DNA of 64,000 nt. It comes from Paraflavitalea sp. CAU 1676. GTDB taxonomy: Bacteria > Bacteroidota > Bacteroidia > Chitinophagales > Chitinophagaceae. A program made the position numbers and the translations under genes. Shown here one piece after another: positions 1-8,831 of this stretch (position 1 is its first letter; each line of letters starts with the position of its first letter). The stretch lies in NCBI RefSeq assembly GCF_029223285.1, contig NZ_JARHUJ010000001.1:62001-126000 (forward strand), written 5' to 3'. Below the pieces are notes generated by a model. That model made no database searches. It saw nothing but the letters and a program-made list of their open reading frames with translations, and had not been told where the DNA came from.

Positions 1-1236
1 CAATATTTCTGGGATGGCGCCGAGCCCACCAGCGGCATGGGACGCGAGCGTTTCCATGCAGATAATATTTATCCCGAAAACGATAAGCAGATCGTAACCA
101 GCGGGGGCAGCGGCTTTGGCGTAATGGCCATACTGGCAGGTATCGAAAGGGGATTTGTGAGCAGGGAAGAAGGGCGTGTTCGACTGGAGAAGATCGTAGG
201 TTTCCTGGAAAAGGCCGACCGCTTCCACGGCGCCTGGTCGCACTGGATAGATGGAGAAACCGGCAAGGTGAAACCTTTTGGCAAGAAAGACAATGGCGGC
301 GACTTGGTAGAATCCTCCTTCATGCTCACCGGACTGATATGCGTGCGCCAGTATTTTGCCAATGGCAATGCCGAAGAAAAGCAACTTGCTGCCCGTGCAG
401 ATAAGTTATGGAAAGACGTTGATTTCAACTGGTACCGAAATGGTAAGAATGTGTTGTACTGGCACTGGAGCCCCAGCTATGGCTGGGAGATGAACTTCCC
501 CGTTCGCGGCTACAACGAGTGCCTCATCATGTATATACTGGCGGCATCATCTCCCACACACGGTGTACCCGCCGAAGTGTACCACGAAGGCTGGGCCGAA
601 GGAGGGAAGATTGTTGCCAATCCTCCCATCAATACGGGCGTTGGCGATTCGGCGTTCGGTTATCCACTTCATTTGCGCTACCAGGGCAATCCGCGCAACG
701 GTGGCCCGCTGTTCTGGGCGCAATACTCCTACCTCGGCCTTGACCCAAGAGGGTTGAAAGACAAGTATGCCGATTATTGGGAAGAAACGAAGAACCAGGC
801 CATGGCCAACTATGCCTGGTGTGTCGCTAACCCCAAACACTTTAAAGGATATGGGCCCAATAACTGGGGACTTACCGCCAGTTATTCGGTAAACGGCTAT
901 GCCGCCCATGCCCCCGACTCAACAAATGACCTCGGGGTGATCACACCAACGGCGGCACTCTCTTCCTTTCCTTACACCCCCCAACAGTCGATGGCCGCCA
1001 TGAAACATTGGTATTTTGATAGGAAGGACAAACTGTGGGGACCTTATGGTTTTTATGATGCCTTCAGTGAAACCGACAACTGGTACCTGCCCCGTTACCT
1101 GGCGATCGACCAGGGCCCCATCGTGGTGATGATGGAGAACTATCGCAGTGGTTTATTGTGGAACCTGTTTATGAGCAGTCCGGAAGTAAAAGCAGGGTTG
1201 AAGAAGCTGGGCTTTGAGAGTCCGCACCTGCAATAG
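1..1236 (+). CDS. GH144-like glucanase (glycoamylase-like domain), 5' end missing
   Basis: The reading frame is open from base 1, so the N-terminus, including any signal peptide, lies outside the window; 411 residues remain. The visible start YFWDGAEPTSG, the block GGDLVESSF (Asp101 and Glu104 of the partial protein), the YNE motif and the Trp-rich HWSPSYGWEMNF segment are typical of the glycoamylase-like fold (PF10091), which includes the GH144 endo-beta-1,2-glucanases first characterised in Chitinophaga. Such enzymes are exported and cut linear beta-1,2-glucan into sophorooligosaccharides. The GH3 beta-glucosidase downstream would suit the second step. GH144 is a family-level inference; related members of the fold act exo-wise or have unknown substrates. 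A 155-bp gap follows before the next gene. Confidence 0.8.
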   Translation, partial: QYFWDGAEPTSGMGRERFHADNIYPENDKQIVTSGGSGFGVMAILAGIERGFVSREEGRVRLEKIVGFLEKADRFHGAWSHWIDGETGKVKPFGKKDNGGDLVESSFMLTGLICVRQYFANGNAEEKQLAARADKLWKDVDFNWYRNGKNVLYWHWSPSYGWEMNFPVRGYNECLIMYILAASSPTHGVPAEVYHEGWAEGGKIVANPPINTGVGDSAFGYPLHLRYQGNPRNGGPLFWAQYSYLGLDPRGLKDKYADYWEETKNQAMANYAWCVANPKHFKGYGPNNWGLTASYSVNGYAAHAPDSTNDLGVITPTAALSSFPYTPQQSMAAMKHWYFDRKDKLWGPYGFYDAFSETDNWYLPRYLAIDQGPIVVMMENYRSGLLWNLFMSSPEVKAGLKKLGFESPHLQ

Positions 1237-1391
1237 GATGGCTTGCCGGTTTCGGGGAGGATCAATGGAAAGTGTGCCGACGACCAACTCAATCGCCGCT
1301 GGACATACACCCGGAAATCTGTAAACAAACATAGAATGCTTTTAGTCACATGAGAAAAATGGTCCTTGTTAGCAATGCTTAATGTCATTGT

Positions 1392-3242
1392 ATGCGTATG
1401 AAAAGGTTATTGGTGTTAGTGATGGTGTGTAGTCTGTTGTGCCCGGAAACCCGGGCGCAGCAGGCTCCATCAACCTATTGTAATCCCATCAATATTGACT
1501 ACGGGTATACGCCGATCCCCAACTTCAGCGAATGGGGGCGCCATCGTGCAACCGCCGATCCGGTGATCGTCAACTACAAAGGCGATTTTTATTTGTTCTC
1601 TACCAACCAGTGGGGCTATTGGTGGAGCAGCGATATGAACGACTGGCATTTTGTGTCCCGCAAATTCCTGAAGCCCTGGCACAAGGTGTATGATGAATTG
1701 TGTGCCCCGGCCGTTTGTGTAATGGGCGATACGATGCTGGTGTTTGGATCAACCTATTCGAAAAACTTTCCCATCTGGATGAGCACCGACCCCAAGGGTA
1801 ACCAATGGAAAGAAGCCGTTGATTCGTTTGAGATAGGGGGCTGGGATCCGGACATTTTCCTCGACGATGACGGCAGGCTGTACATGTACAACGGCAGCAG
1901 CAACCGCTATCCGCTCTATGGCGTGGAGCTCGACCGGAAAACCCTGCAGCCGATGGGTACCCGTAAGGAGATGTACCTGCTGGAAGATTGGCGTTATGGA
2001 TGGCAACGATTCGGCGAATACAGCGACAACACTTTCCTCGATCCGTTTATAGAGGGCGCCTGGATGACCAAACACAAGGGGAAATACTATTTGCAATATG
2101 GTGCCCCGGGCACAGAGTTCAGCGGTTATGCCGATGGCGTAGTGGTAGGCGATCATCCACTGGGCCCGTTTACGCCACAACCCGACCCCGTGAGTTACAA
2201 GCCAGGGGGCTTCGCCCGTGGCGCAGGCCATGGCAGCACTTTCCAGGACAATAACCAGCAATGGTGGCACGTATCTACCATTGCCATATCAGTCAAAAAC
2301 AATTTTGAGCGCAGGCTGGGTATATGGCCCACAGGTTTCGACGACGATGGGGTCATGTGGTGCAATACCGCCTTCGGCGATTACCCGCATTACCTGCCCT
2401 ATAGTTCAAAGGCTGCCGCGGCCGGTGCAGGGCAACCCAAGAGCCAATCCACGAACCAACCCACGAGCCAACCCAACCGCCAACCCAACCCCCAACCCGG
2501 CGGGTTTACCGGCTGGATGCTGCTCAATTTCAATAAGCCCGTAGCCGTTTCATCTACACTCGGCAGCTACTGCCCCAACTACGCTGTAGACGAAAGCATC
2601 AAAACTTATTGGAGTGCCGCCTCCGCCAATAAAGGCGAATGGATACAGACTGATCTTGGCAAACTGAGCACCGTTCGCGCTATCCAGATCAATTATGCCG
2701 ACCAGGATGTAAGTTTCCCCAAAGAGATAGACACGGTGTTCCTGGGCAAAACCATAGGGCTCTTTCACCAGTACAGGCTCTACCATTCAACAGATGGAAA
2801 GAAATGGAATTTGCTGGTTGACAAAAGCTTAAATAAGAAAGACGTTCCGCATGAGTATATCGAATTGCAGGCGCCCGTGCGTACCCGCTATATCAGGCTG
2901 GAAAATATGCACATGCCGGCGGGTAAGTTTGCCATCAGCGGGCTGCGGGTATTTGGCCGTGGCGAGGGAAGCCTCCCAGATACGGTTAAGAGCTTCTTTG
3001 TGCTCCGCACCGAAAAGGACAAGCGGAGTGCCTGGATAAAATGGCAGCCGGTCGACAATGCGTATGCGTACAATATCTATTATGGCACGGCGCCCGGCAA
3101 ACTGTACAACTGTATCATGGTGCACAACGCCAACGAGTACTATTTCAAGGGGATGGATATTACTTTACCCTATTATTTCCGCATAGAATCGGTGAACGAG
3201 AATGGTGTTTCGGAAAAAGCCCAATTAGTAAAGGTGGATTAG
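1392..3242 (+). CDS. GH43-like glycosidase with discoidin and fibronectin III domains
   Basis: This 616-residue protein starts with a signal peptide (residues 1-22, cut near RAQ). The five-bladed propeller of GH43 follows, with the expected acidic triad: Asp56 in ATADPV (base), Asp152 or Asp154 in GGWDPDIF, and Glu221 in PFIEGAW (acid). A Gln/Pro/Asn/Ser-rich linker at about 340-375 leads to a discoidin (F5/8 type C) sugar-binding domain at about 376-520 and a fibronectin III-like domain at the C-terminus. It is probably a periplasmic or surface enzyme removing arabinose, xylose or galactose-type residues; the substrate cannot be read from sequence. A second ATG lies two codons downstream at 1398. 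It follows the GH144-like gene and precedes an SGNH hydrolase, consistent with one catabolic cluster. Confidence 0.83.
   Translation: MRMKRLLVLVMVCSLLCPETRAQQAPSTYCNPINIDYGYTPIPNFSEWGRHRATADPVIVNYKGDFYLFSTNQWGYWWSSDMNDWHFVSRKFLKPWHKVYDELCAPAVCVMGDTMLVFGSTYSKNFPIWMSTDPKGNQWKEAVDSFEIGGWDPDIFLDDDGRLYMYNGSSNRYPLYGVELDRKTLQPMGTRKEMYLLEDWRYGWQRFGEYSDNTFLDPFIEGAWMTKHKGKYYLQYGAPGTEFSGYADGVVVGDHPLGPFTPQPDPVSYKPGGFARGAGHGSTFQDNNQQWWHVSTIAISVKNNFERRLGIWPTGFDDDGVMWCNTAFGDYPHYLPYSSKAAAAGAGQPKSQSTNQPTSQPNRQPNPQPGGFTGWMLLNFNKPVAVSSTLGSYCPNYAVDESIKTYWSAASANKGEWIQTDLGKLSTVRAIQINYADQDVSFPKEIDTVFLGKTIGLFHQYRLYHSTDGKKWNLLVDKSLNKKDVPHEYIELQAPVRTRYIRLENMHMPAGKFAISGLRVFGRGEGSLPDTVKSFFVLRTEKDKRSAWIKWQPVDNAYAYNIYYGTAPGKLYNCIMVHNANEYYFKGMDITLPYYFRIESVNENGVSEKAQLVKVD
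2433..2498 (+). repeat. Degenerate CAACCCA-type tandem repeat coding an interdomain linker
   Basis: About 65 bp of imperfect repeats of an 8-12 bp unit around CCAACCCA, written inside the GH43 gene. It encodes the Gln-Pro-Asn-Ser linker between the catalytic propeller and the discoidin domain. It looks like a simple-sequence tract that expanded in frame, and its length is likely to vary between relatives. Confidence 0.7.
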
Positions 3243-3250
3243 TAAATTTG
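3243..3250 (+). promoter_or_regulatory. Candidate -7 element TAAATTTG before the SGNH hydrolase
   Basis: TAAATTTG matches the Bacteroidota -7 consensus TAnnTTTG and lies 26 bp before the ATG at 3277, immediately after the stop of the GH43-like gene. No clear TTTG was seen 20 bp upstream, so this is a weak call. Confidence 0.35.
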
Positions 3251-3276
3251 ACAACCATTGTTCAACCCAACCAAAT

Positions 3277-4008
3277 ATGCACCAAGAATCACCATCCCCT
3301 GCCCTAAACCGGCCCCGCACCGTAGTCCGGGCCTTTTCCTTTGCGCGCGTTAAGCGGGCTGCCTCGCTACTCCTGATCATAATTGCCATAGGTTCACCCT
3401 GCCTGTTACAGGCGCAGGATGGCTTGTGGAGCGAGATCAAAGCGTTCAAAAAACAGGATAGCCTGCAGCCTCCGCCCAAAAACGCCATCCTGTTCGTTGG
3501 CAGTTCATCATTTCGAATGTGGCGCGATGTGCAGAACGCGTTTCCCGGTCACACCATCATCAACCGGGGTTTCGGCGGCTCTACATTGCCCGATGTGATC
3601 CAGTATGCGGATGACATTATATTCCCCTACCAGCCCAAAGAGGTGGTGATCTATTGCGGAGAGAATGATATCTCCTCTTCCGATACCATTACCTCGAAGA
3701 CCGTATTTAGCCGGTTTGAGAAGCTGTTTACGATGATCCGTAAAAAGATGCCCAAAGTGCCGATCGTATTTGTGGCGATGAAACCAAGCCCCAGCCGGGA
3801 AAAATATCATCAGAAACTGGTGCAGGCGAACCAGCTTATCAAGACCTATTTGTCAAGGCAAAAGAAGGCAGCTTATGTCGATGTATACAAACTCATGCTC
3901 GACAATGGCAAGCCCGATGAAAGCCTTTATGGCGGCGACAGGCTGCACATGAATGCCAAGGGATATGCGATCTGGCAAAAGGCCATCGAGCCATATCTGA
4001 TCAAGTAA
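3277..4008 (+). CDS. Secreted SGNH/GDSL hydrolase (esterase family)
   Basis: This 243-residue protein has an N-terminal hydrophobic segment at 29-46 after a basic stretch, so it is exported or membrane-anchored. The SGNH blocks are complete: Ser77 in VGSSSF, Gly in NRGFGGS, Asn130 in CGEND, and the Asp221-x-x-His224 pair in GGDRLHMN. Family members hydrolyse ester bonds such as acetyl groups on sugars or lysophospholipids. Its place between GH43 and GH3 glycosidases suggests a carbohydrate esterase, which is inferred from context only. The N-terminal 28 residues before the hydrophobic stretch are unusually long; no better internal ATG was seen. Confidence 0.8.
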   Translation: MHQESPSPALNRPRTVVRAFSFARVKRAASLLLIIIAIGSPCLLQAQDGLWSEIKAFKKQDSLQPPPKNAILFVGSSSFRMWRDVQNAFPGHTIINRGFGGSTLPDVIQYADDIIFPYQPKEVVIYCGENDISSSDTITSKTVFSRFEKLFTMIRKKMPKVPIVFVAMKPSPSREKYHQKLVQANQLIKTYLSRQKKAAYVDVYKLMLDNGKPDESLYGGDRLHMNAKGYAIWQKAIEPYLIK

Positions 4009-4088
4009 AAAACAGGGTACGCGGTGCGGGCCAGGATACTGGCGCCGGGCATACCCGCGCAATACAGTCGATAATAAATAGGCACATT

Positions 4089-6356
4089 ATGTTGAGAAAA
4101 CTTAGTACGCTGGCGCTGTTGGCATCCTGCCTCGTGAGCCAGGCGCAATTGGATAAGGAGGTTAAGATGAATCAGTTCATCACCATCCTCATGCAAAAGA
4201 TGACGCTGGAAGAAAAGATCGGACAGCTCAACCTGACTTCGGTGGGCTTTGATGTAACCGGACCGATCCTGAGTCAGGGCGTAGAAGAAAAGATCAAGAA
4301 GGGCCTGGTAGGCGGCGTGTTCAATACCTATACACCCGTAGCGGTGCGAAAGTTGCAGGACATTGCCGTGAACGAAACCCGTCTCAAGATACCGTTGCTG
4401 TTTGGATATGATGTGATCCATGGACACCGCACTATTTTCCCCATACCGCTCGGGTTGTCGGCCAGTTGGGATCCTGCACTCGTGCAGCGAACCGCCCGTG
4501 CTGCCGGCGATGAGGCAGCGGCCGATGGATTGAACTGGGTGTTTTCGCCAATGGTGGATATAGCCCGTGACCCTCGCTGGGGCCGCGTGAGCGAAGGAGC
4601 CGGTGAAGACCCTTACCTCGGTGCCCAGATGGCCCGCGCCATGGTGAAGGGATACCAGGGCGACAATTTTATACTCGACAATACCGTATTGGCCTGTGTA
4701 AAACACTTTGCACTGTATGGCGCTGGCGAAGCCGGGCGGGACTACAATACGGTAGATATGAGCCGCCTGAGAATGTACAACGAATACCTGGCTCCTTATA
4801 AAGCAGCCATCGATGCAGGCGTTGCTACCGTAATGACCTCCTTCAATGAGATCGACGGCGTACCCGCCACAGCCAATAAATGGTTGCTGAAAGACCTGCT
4901 GCGCAAGCAATGGCGCTTCAATGGATTGATCGTAACCGACTATACAGCCGTCAACGAAATGATCGCGCATGGTATGGGAGATGCCAAGAAGGTTGGAGAG
5001 CTGGCCTTGAATGCCGGCAACGAAATGGACATGGTGGGAGAGATCTTCCTGAACAATGGCGTAGACCTGGTGAAGAGTGGCCGGGTATCGCAGGCAACGA
5101 TCGATGCCGCCTGCCGCAACGTATTGGAAGCAAAATACAAGTTGGGATTATTTGATGATCCTTACCGCTATGTGAATGAGGCGCGGAATAAGACCGCCAT
5201 CATGAATGAAGCCAAGCTGGCCCTGAGCAAGGAAGCAGCGATCAAGAGTATGGTATTGCTGAAGAATGCCAACCAGGCATTGCCGCTCAATGCTGCGAAG
5301 AAGATTGCCTTCATCGGCCCGTTGGTAAAAGACCATCGCAACCTGATTGGTAACTGGAGTGGCGCAGGCGACTGGAAGAAAGCCGTGAGCCTGTGGGCTG
5401 CCCTGGAACAAAAGTTTGGAGCAGATAAATTCTTATATGCAAAGGGTTGTAACCTCGTGGATGATCCGGCACTGCGCAAAAGGCTGAATGACCACGACGG
5501 CCAGATCGTACTGGATGAAAAGACGCCCGAGCAACTGATTGCCGACGCCGTACAAACCGCTCAACAGGCCGATGTGGTGGTAGCGGTACTGGGTGAGGCT
5601 TTCGGCATGACAGGGGAAGCTGCCAGCCGCAGCATGATCGGCCTGCTCGATAATCAACTGGACTTGCTGAAGGCTTTGAAAAAAACGGGCAAACCCATCG
5701 TACTCGTATTGATGAATGGCCGCCCGCTGACGCTTTCCTGGGAAAATGAAAATGTAGAGGCCATTCTCGAAACCTGGTTTGCAGGAACACAGGGCGGCGC
5801 TGCCATTGCCGATGTACTGTTTGGCGAGGCCAACCCCTCTGGCAAACTCTCTATGACCTTTCCGCGCAATGTGGGTCAGGTGCCCATTTACTACAATGCC
5901 AAAAACACCGGCCGTCCATTTGATGAGAATCAGAAGTACACGTCAAAGTACCTCGATGTGCCCAATACGCCGTTGTATCCTTTTGGTCATGGCTTAAGCT
6001 ATACTACGTTCAATTACGACGATATCAAACTGAGCAAAGCGACGATCACGGCTACCGATAAATTGCAGGTATCAGTGCATGTGGCCAACACCGGTAATTA
6101 TGACGGTGTTGAAACTGTGCAGCTTTACATCCGCGACATGGTGGGCAGCATTACCCGTCCGGTAAAAGAATTGAAGCGCTTTGAGAAGGTATCCCTGAAG
6201 AAAGGCGAGAGTAAGGATCTGTCCTTTACTCTAACGGTAGAAGACCTCAAGTTCTTTAACGCCGACCTTAAGTGGGTGGCCGAACCTGGCGACTTCAAAG
6301 TGTTTGTTGGAACCAACTCACAGAACGTGAAGGAAGCTTCGTTCAGTTTAAAATAA
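4089..6356 (+). CDS. bglX: GH3 beta-glucosidase (BglX type)
   Basis: This 755-residue exported enzyme has a signal peptide at about 1-19. The order is the usual one: (beta/alpha)8 domain with KHFALYGAGEAGRDY and the nucleophile Asp284 in VTDYTAVNEM, then the alpha/beta sandwich with GEAFGMTGEA, then a fibronectin III-like C-terminal domain starting near YPFGHGLSYT. It should release terminal beta-linked glucose from oligosaccharides in the periplasm. Bacteroidota GH3 enzymes beside GH144 genes are known to act on beta-1,2-linked glucose (sophorose), so that linkage is a reasonable but unproven guess. A strong terminator follows 28 bp after the stop and closes the unit. Confidence 0.9.
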   Translation: MLRKLSTLALLASCLVSQAQLDKEVKMNQFITILMQKMTLEEKIGQLNLTSVGFDVTGPILSQGVEEKIKKGLVGGVFNTYTPVAVRKLQDIAVNETRLKIPLLFGYDVIHGHRTIFPIPLGLSASWDPALVQRTARAAGDEAAADGLNWVFSPMVDIARDPRWGRVSEGAGEDPYLGAQMARAMVKGYQGDNFILDNTVLACVKHFALYGAGEAGRDYNTVDMSRLRMYNEYLAPYKAAIDAGVATVMTSFNEIDGVPATANKWLLKDLLRKQWRFNGLIVTDYTAVNEMIAHGMGDAKKVGELALNAGNEMDMVGEIFLNNGVDLVKSGRVSQATIDAACRNVLEAKYKLGLFDDPYRYVNEARNKTAIMNEAKLALSKEAAIKSMVLLKNANQALPLNAAKKIAFIGPLVKDHRNLIGNWSGAGDWKKAVSLWAALEQKFGADKFLYAKGCNLVDDPALRKRLNDHDGQIVLDEKTPEQLIADAVQTAQQADVVVAVLGEAFGMTGEAASRSMIGLLDNQLDLLKALKKTGKPIVLVLMNGRPLTLSWENENVEAILETWFAGTQGGAAIADVLFGEANPSGKLSMTFPRNVGQVPIYYNAKNTGRPFDENQKYTSKYLDVPNTPLYPFGHGLSYTTFNYDDIKLSKATITATDKLQVSVHVANTGNYDGVETVQLYIRDMVGSITRPVKELKRFEKVSLKKGESKDLSFTLTVEDLKFFNADLKWVAEPGDFKVFVGTNSQNVKEASFSLK

Positions 6357-6384
6357 AGTGATCATAATATAGATATTGAATAAG

Positions 6385-6410
6385 GGGCTGCCCGCGGGCG
6401 GCCCTTTTTT
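6385..6410 (+). terminator. Rho-independent terminator after bglX
   Basis: A GC-rich inverted repeat GGGCTGCCC/GGGCGGCCC (one G-U pair) is followed by TTTTTT. It ends the glycosidase unit and lies upstream of the sulfatase ATG at 6454, which argues against the longer sulfatase reading frame that would begin inside it. Confidence 0.8.
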
Positions 6411-6453
6411 GTGGTTATGCTTATCTTTAAGCGAAAACCCAATCTTCGCGAAA

Positions 6454-7962
6454 ATGATCAAACTACGAGCCTTACTAATCTGTACTGTTTTTACGGGCTG
6501 CTCTGTTTTAGCCATTGGGCAAGGCGGCGCCAACCGCGCAAAGCCCATGAACATCATTTTCATTCTGTCCGACGATCACCGGTACGATGCCATGGGATTC
6601 ATGAATAAGATACCGGGATTGCAAACGCCGGGCATGGACCGTATGGCGAAAGAAGGCGCCCACCTGAAAAACGCCTTTGTATCAACGGCTTTGTGTTCGC
6701 CCAGCAGGGCTTCCATCCTCACCGGCCAGTATGCGCATACCCATACAGTAGTAGACAACGACGCACCACTACCAGACAATCTTACCTTTTTCCCCCAGTA
6801 TCTTCAGAAGAGTGGTTATCAAACTGCCTTCCTGGGTAAATGGCATATGGGTAACACGGACGATAAACCCCAGCCAGGGTTCGATCACTGGGTGAGTTTT
6901 CAAGGGCAGGGTGTTTACTACAATCCAACCTTCAACATCAACGGGCAACGGGTAAAACAACCGGAGGGCAGTTATACTACTGATCTGCTCACTGAAAATG
7001 CCATCGACTGGCTCAATCACCGCAATAAGCAGAAGCCATTCTTCGTGTACCTGTCGCATAAAGGCGTGCATGCCGAGTTCAAGGCCGCGAAGCGGCATGC
7101 CGGTAAATATGCCAACCTGCCGATCGTATGTCCTCCTTCCATGTATTTGACTGCCACCGACAGCAGCAAGGTGTATGGTGAAGTAACGGCGCCAAAAGGA
7201 CCAGTCAATTATAAGGATATACCGCAATGGGTGCGCCGGCAACGGTATAGCTGGCATGGCGTCGATTTCATGTACCATGGCGATATCAAGTTCAACGACT
7301 TTTACCGGCAGTACCTCGAAACCCTGCTGGCAGTAGATGAAAGCATACAGCGTGTATTGGATTGGGTGAAGGAGCAAGGACTTGAGCAAAACACGATGGT
7401 AGTGTATATGGGCGATAATGGCTTTTCGTTCGGAGAGCATGGATTGATCGACAAGCGCCACGCGTATGAGGAGTCCATGCGGGTGCCTTTGTTATGCTGG
7501 GCACCTGCTTTGGTGAAGCCCGGTACCGTTGTGCCACAGATCATCATGAACATCGATATCGCCCCCACCTTCCTGCAGCTGGCTGGCGTAAATCGCCCGG
7601 CGAACATGCAAGGCTCATCCTTTGCTGACCTCTTACGAGGTAACCAAACGCCCTGGCGCGATAAGGTATTCTACGAGTATTATTGGGAGGCGTCCTTTCC
7701 GCAAACACCTACCATCTTCGCCATCCGCACCGATCGTTACAAATACATTTACAATCACGGCGTGTGGGATATCAACGAGCTGTACGACCTGCAGAACGAC
7801 CCCTACGAAATGAACAACCTGATCCGTGATACCAGTTTCCGCAAAACCGGGATGGCCCTCAAGAAAGAGTTGTTTGGCTGGCTGGAAGAAACCAAAGGCC
7901 AGCAAATTCCACTTAAATATCCACCCGGCCGAAACGACCATCAATTCAGGAATACCTATTAA
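6454..7962 (+). CDS. Secreted type I sulfatase (formylglycine-dependent)
   Basis: This 502-residue sulfatase has a signal peptide (1 to about 22). It carries the N-terminal metal site (FILSDDHRYD), the Cys-type maturation motif C-S-P-S-R with Cys81 as the residue converted to formylglycine, the GKWHMG block, and a C-terminal DLQNDPYEMNNL block typical of arylsulfatase A-like enzymes. It removes sulfate esters, probably from a glycan, in the periplasm. The ATG at 6454 is preferred because it starts the signal peptide; the frame opens earlier at 6376, inside the preceding terminator. No maturation enzyme gene is visible in this window. The sulfated substrate is unknown and need not be that of the upstream glycosidases. 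Confidence 0.87.
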   Translation: MIKLRALLICTVFTGCSVLAIGQGGANRAKPMNIIFILSDDHRYDAMGFMNKIPGLQTPGMDRMAKEGAHLKNAFVSTALCSPSRASILTGQYAHTHTVVDNDAPLPDNLTFFPQYLQKSGYQTAFLGKWHMGNTDDKPQPGFDHWVSFQGQGVYYNPTFNINGQRVKQPEGSYTTDLLTENAIDWLNHRNKQKPFFVYLSHKGVHAEFKAAKRHAGKYANLPIVCPPSMYLTATDSSKVYGEVTAPKGPVNYKDIPQWVRRQRYSWHGVDFMYHGDIKFNDFYRQYLETLLAVDESIQRVLDWVKEQGLEQNTMVVYMGDNGFSFGEHGLIDKRHAYEESMRVPLLCWAPALVKPGTVVPQIIMNIDIAPTFLQLAGVNRPANMQGSSFADLLRGNQTPWRDKVFYEYYWEASFPQTPTIFAIRTDRYKYIYNHGVWDINELYDLQNDPYEMNNLIRDTSFRKTGMALKKELFGWLEETKGQQIPLKYPPGRNDHQFRNTY

Positions 7963-8047
7963 CTACAACAGATTGAATGTTTTATTGACTACCCCGTGCT
8001 TAAGGTCCGGGGTATGTCTTTTGCATAGGCATCATAAACAGTTTCTT

Positions 8048-8263
8048 ATGCGCATAATCGGTGTTATACTGCTGGTGGGAGGTATTTTCCTGGGCTATAT
8101 GGGCTACAATAAGTATACTGAAAATAAAGCGAATGTGAAGATCGGCGACCTCGAGATCACGGCTAAAGACCAGGGTAATACGACTGTTGCTTTCATCATG
8201 ATGGCGGCCGGCCTGGTAGGTATTGTAGGCGGCGCCGTGATGCTTTCCCGTAAGGCAAGCTGA
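8048..8263 (+). CDS. Small two-helix membrane protein (DUF3185-like)
   Basis: A 71-residue protein with hydrophobic helices at about 3-18 and 48-65, separated by a polar loop containing GDLEITAKDQ. This matches the short DUF3185-type inner-membrane proteins, whose function is unknown. The frame is open upstream into the sulfatase gene, but the ATG at 8048 gives the compact family-sized protein. It stands alone between the sulfatase and the decarboxylase-like gene. Confidence 0.6.
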   Translation: MRIIGVILLVGGIFLGYMGYNKYTENKANVKIGDLEITAKDQGNTTVAFIMMAAGLVGIVGGAVMLSRKAS

Positions 8264-8300
8264 CCCAGTCGCCACCATTCCAGCTCTTTTTTAAAAAAGT

Positions 8301-8307
8301 TGTCACG
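8301..8307 (+). promoter_or_regulatory. Candidate ECF41-type -35 element TGTCACG
   Basis: TGTCACG lies 40 bp before the ATG of the carboxymuconolactone decarboxylase-like gene. The promoter reported for ECF41 sigma factors has TGTCACA at -35 and CGTC near -10, and an ECF41 gene lies 1 kb downstream. No good CGTC was seen at the expected spacing. A 6-bp match is common by chance, so this is only suggestive. Confidence 0.3.
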
Positions 8308-8347
8308 TTTTGCCGGTTTGTATATCTACTATATAAACCGAACAAAT

Positions 8348-8821
8348 ATGACAAACAGAATCACAATGGCCCAAAGCCCCAAGGGCTTACTCGACGGACT
8401 GGTAAAGACAGAATTCTTCATTAAGAAATCAGGAATGGACCTGCGGTTGATCGAACTGATCAAATACCGCGTGTCGCAGATCAATGGATGTGCGTATTGC
8501 TTGGATATGCACCACCGCGAAGCGCTTCAATTGGGCGAATCGGAACTCAGGTTACATACCGTGATCGCCTGGAAAGAGTGTCCCTATTTTACCGTCAAAG
8601 AAAGAGCGGCCTTACACCTGGCCGAAGCCCTCACACAAGCTCAACCACTGCACGTAAGCGACGAATTGTACAAGGAGCTGTCACAGCATTTTACACCTGA
8701 AGAGATTGCCGTGCTCACGGTAGCGATCGCCACCATCAATAGCTGGAACCGGCTCAATATCACCTTTGGCTCTGTACCCGCGACTTATAATGAACAAATA
8801 CCTGCTACTTCACCTGTTTAA
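8348..8821 (+). CDS. Carboxymuconolactone decarboxylase / AhpD-like protein
   Basis: This 157-residue all-helical protein has the AhpD-type redox motif C-A-Y-C-L-D-M-H in the middle. Family members act as peroxidase-reducing partners or small decarboxylases; the CxxC with a following His favours the AhpD-like alkylhydroperoxidase type. It lies just before a RidA-family gene (10-bp gap) and a sigma-factor gene of the ECF41 group, whose members are typically found beside such proteins, so it may be the target gene of that sigma factor. The ATG at 8348 was chosen; an earlier in-frame ATG at 8300 would add 16 unconserved residues. Confidence 0.83.
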   Translation: MTNRITMAQSPKGLLDGLVKTEFFIKKSGMDLRLIELIKYRVSQINGCAYCLDMHHREALQLGESELRLHTVIAWKECPYFTVKERAALHLAEALTQAQPLHVSDELYKELSQHFTPEEIAVLTVAIATINSWNRLNITFGSVPATYNEQIPATSPV

Positions 8822-8831
8822 AACCAGCCCC

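Noticed and set aside
6376-6453. Upstream start for the sulfatase
   Set aside because: The extra 26 codons cover the bglX terminator and hide the signal peptide that begins at 6454.
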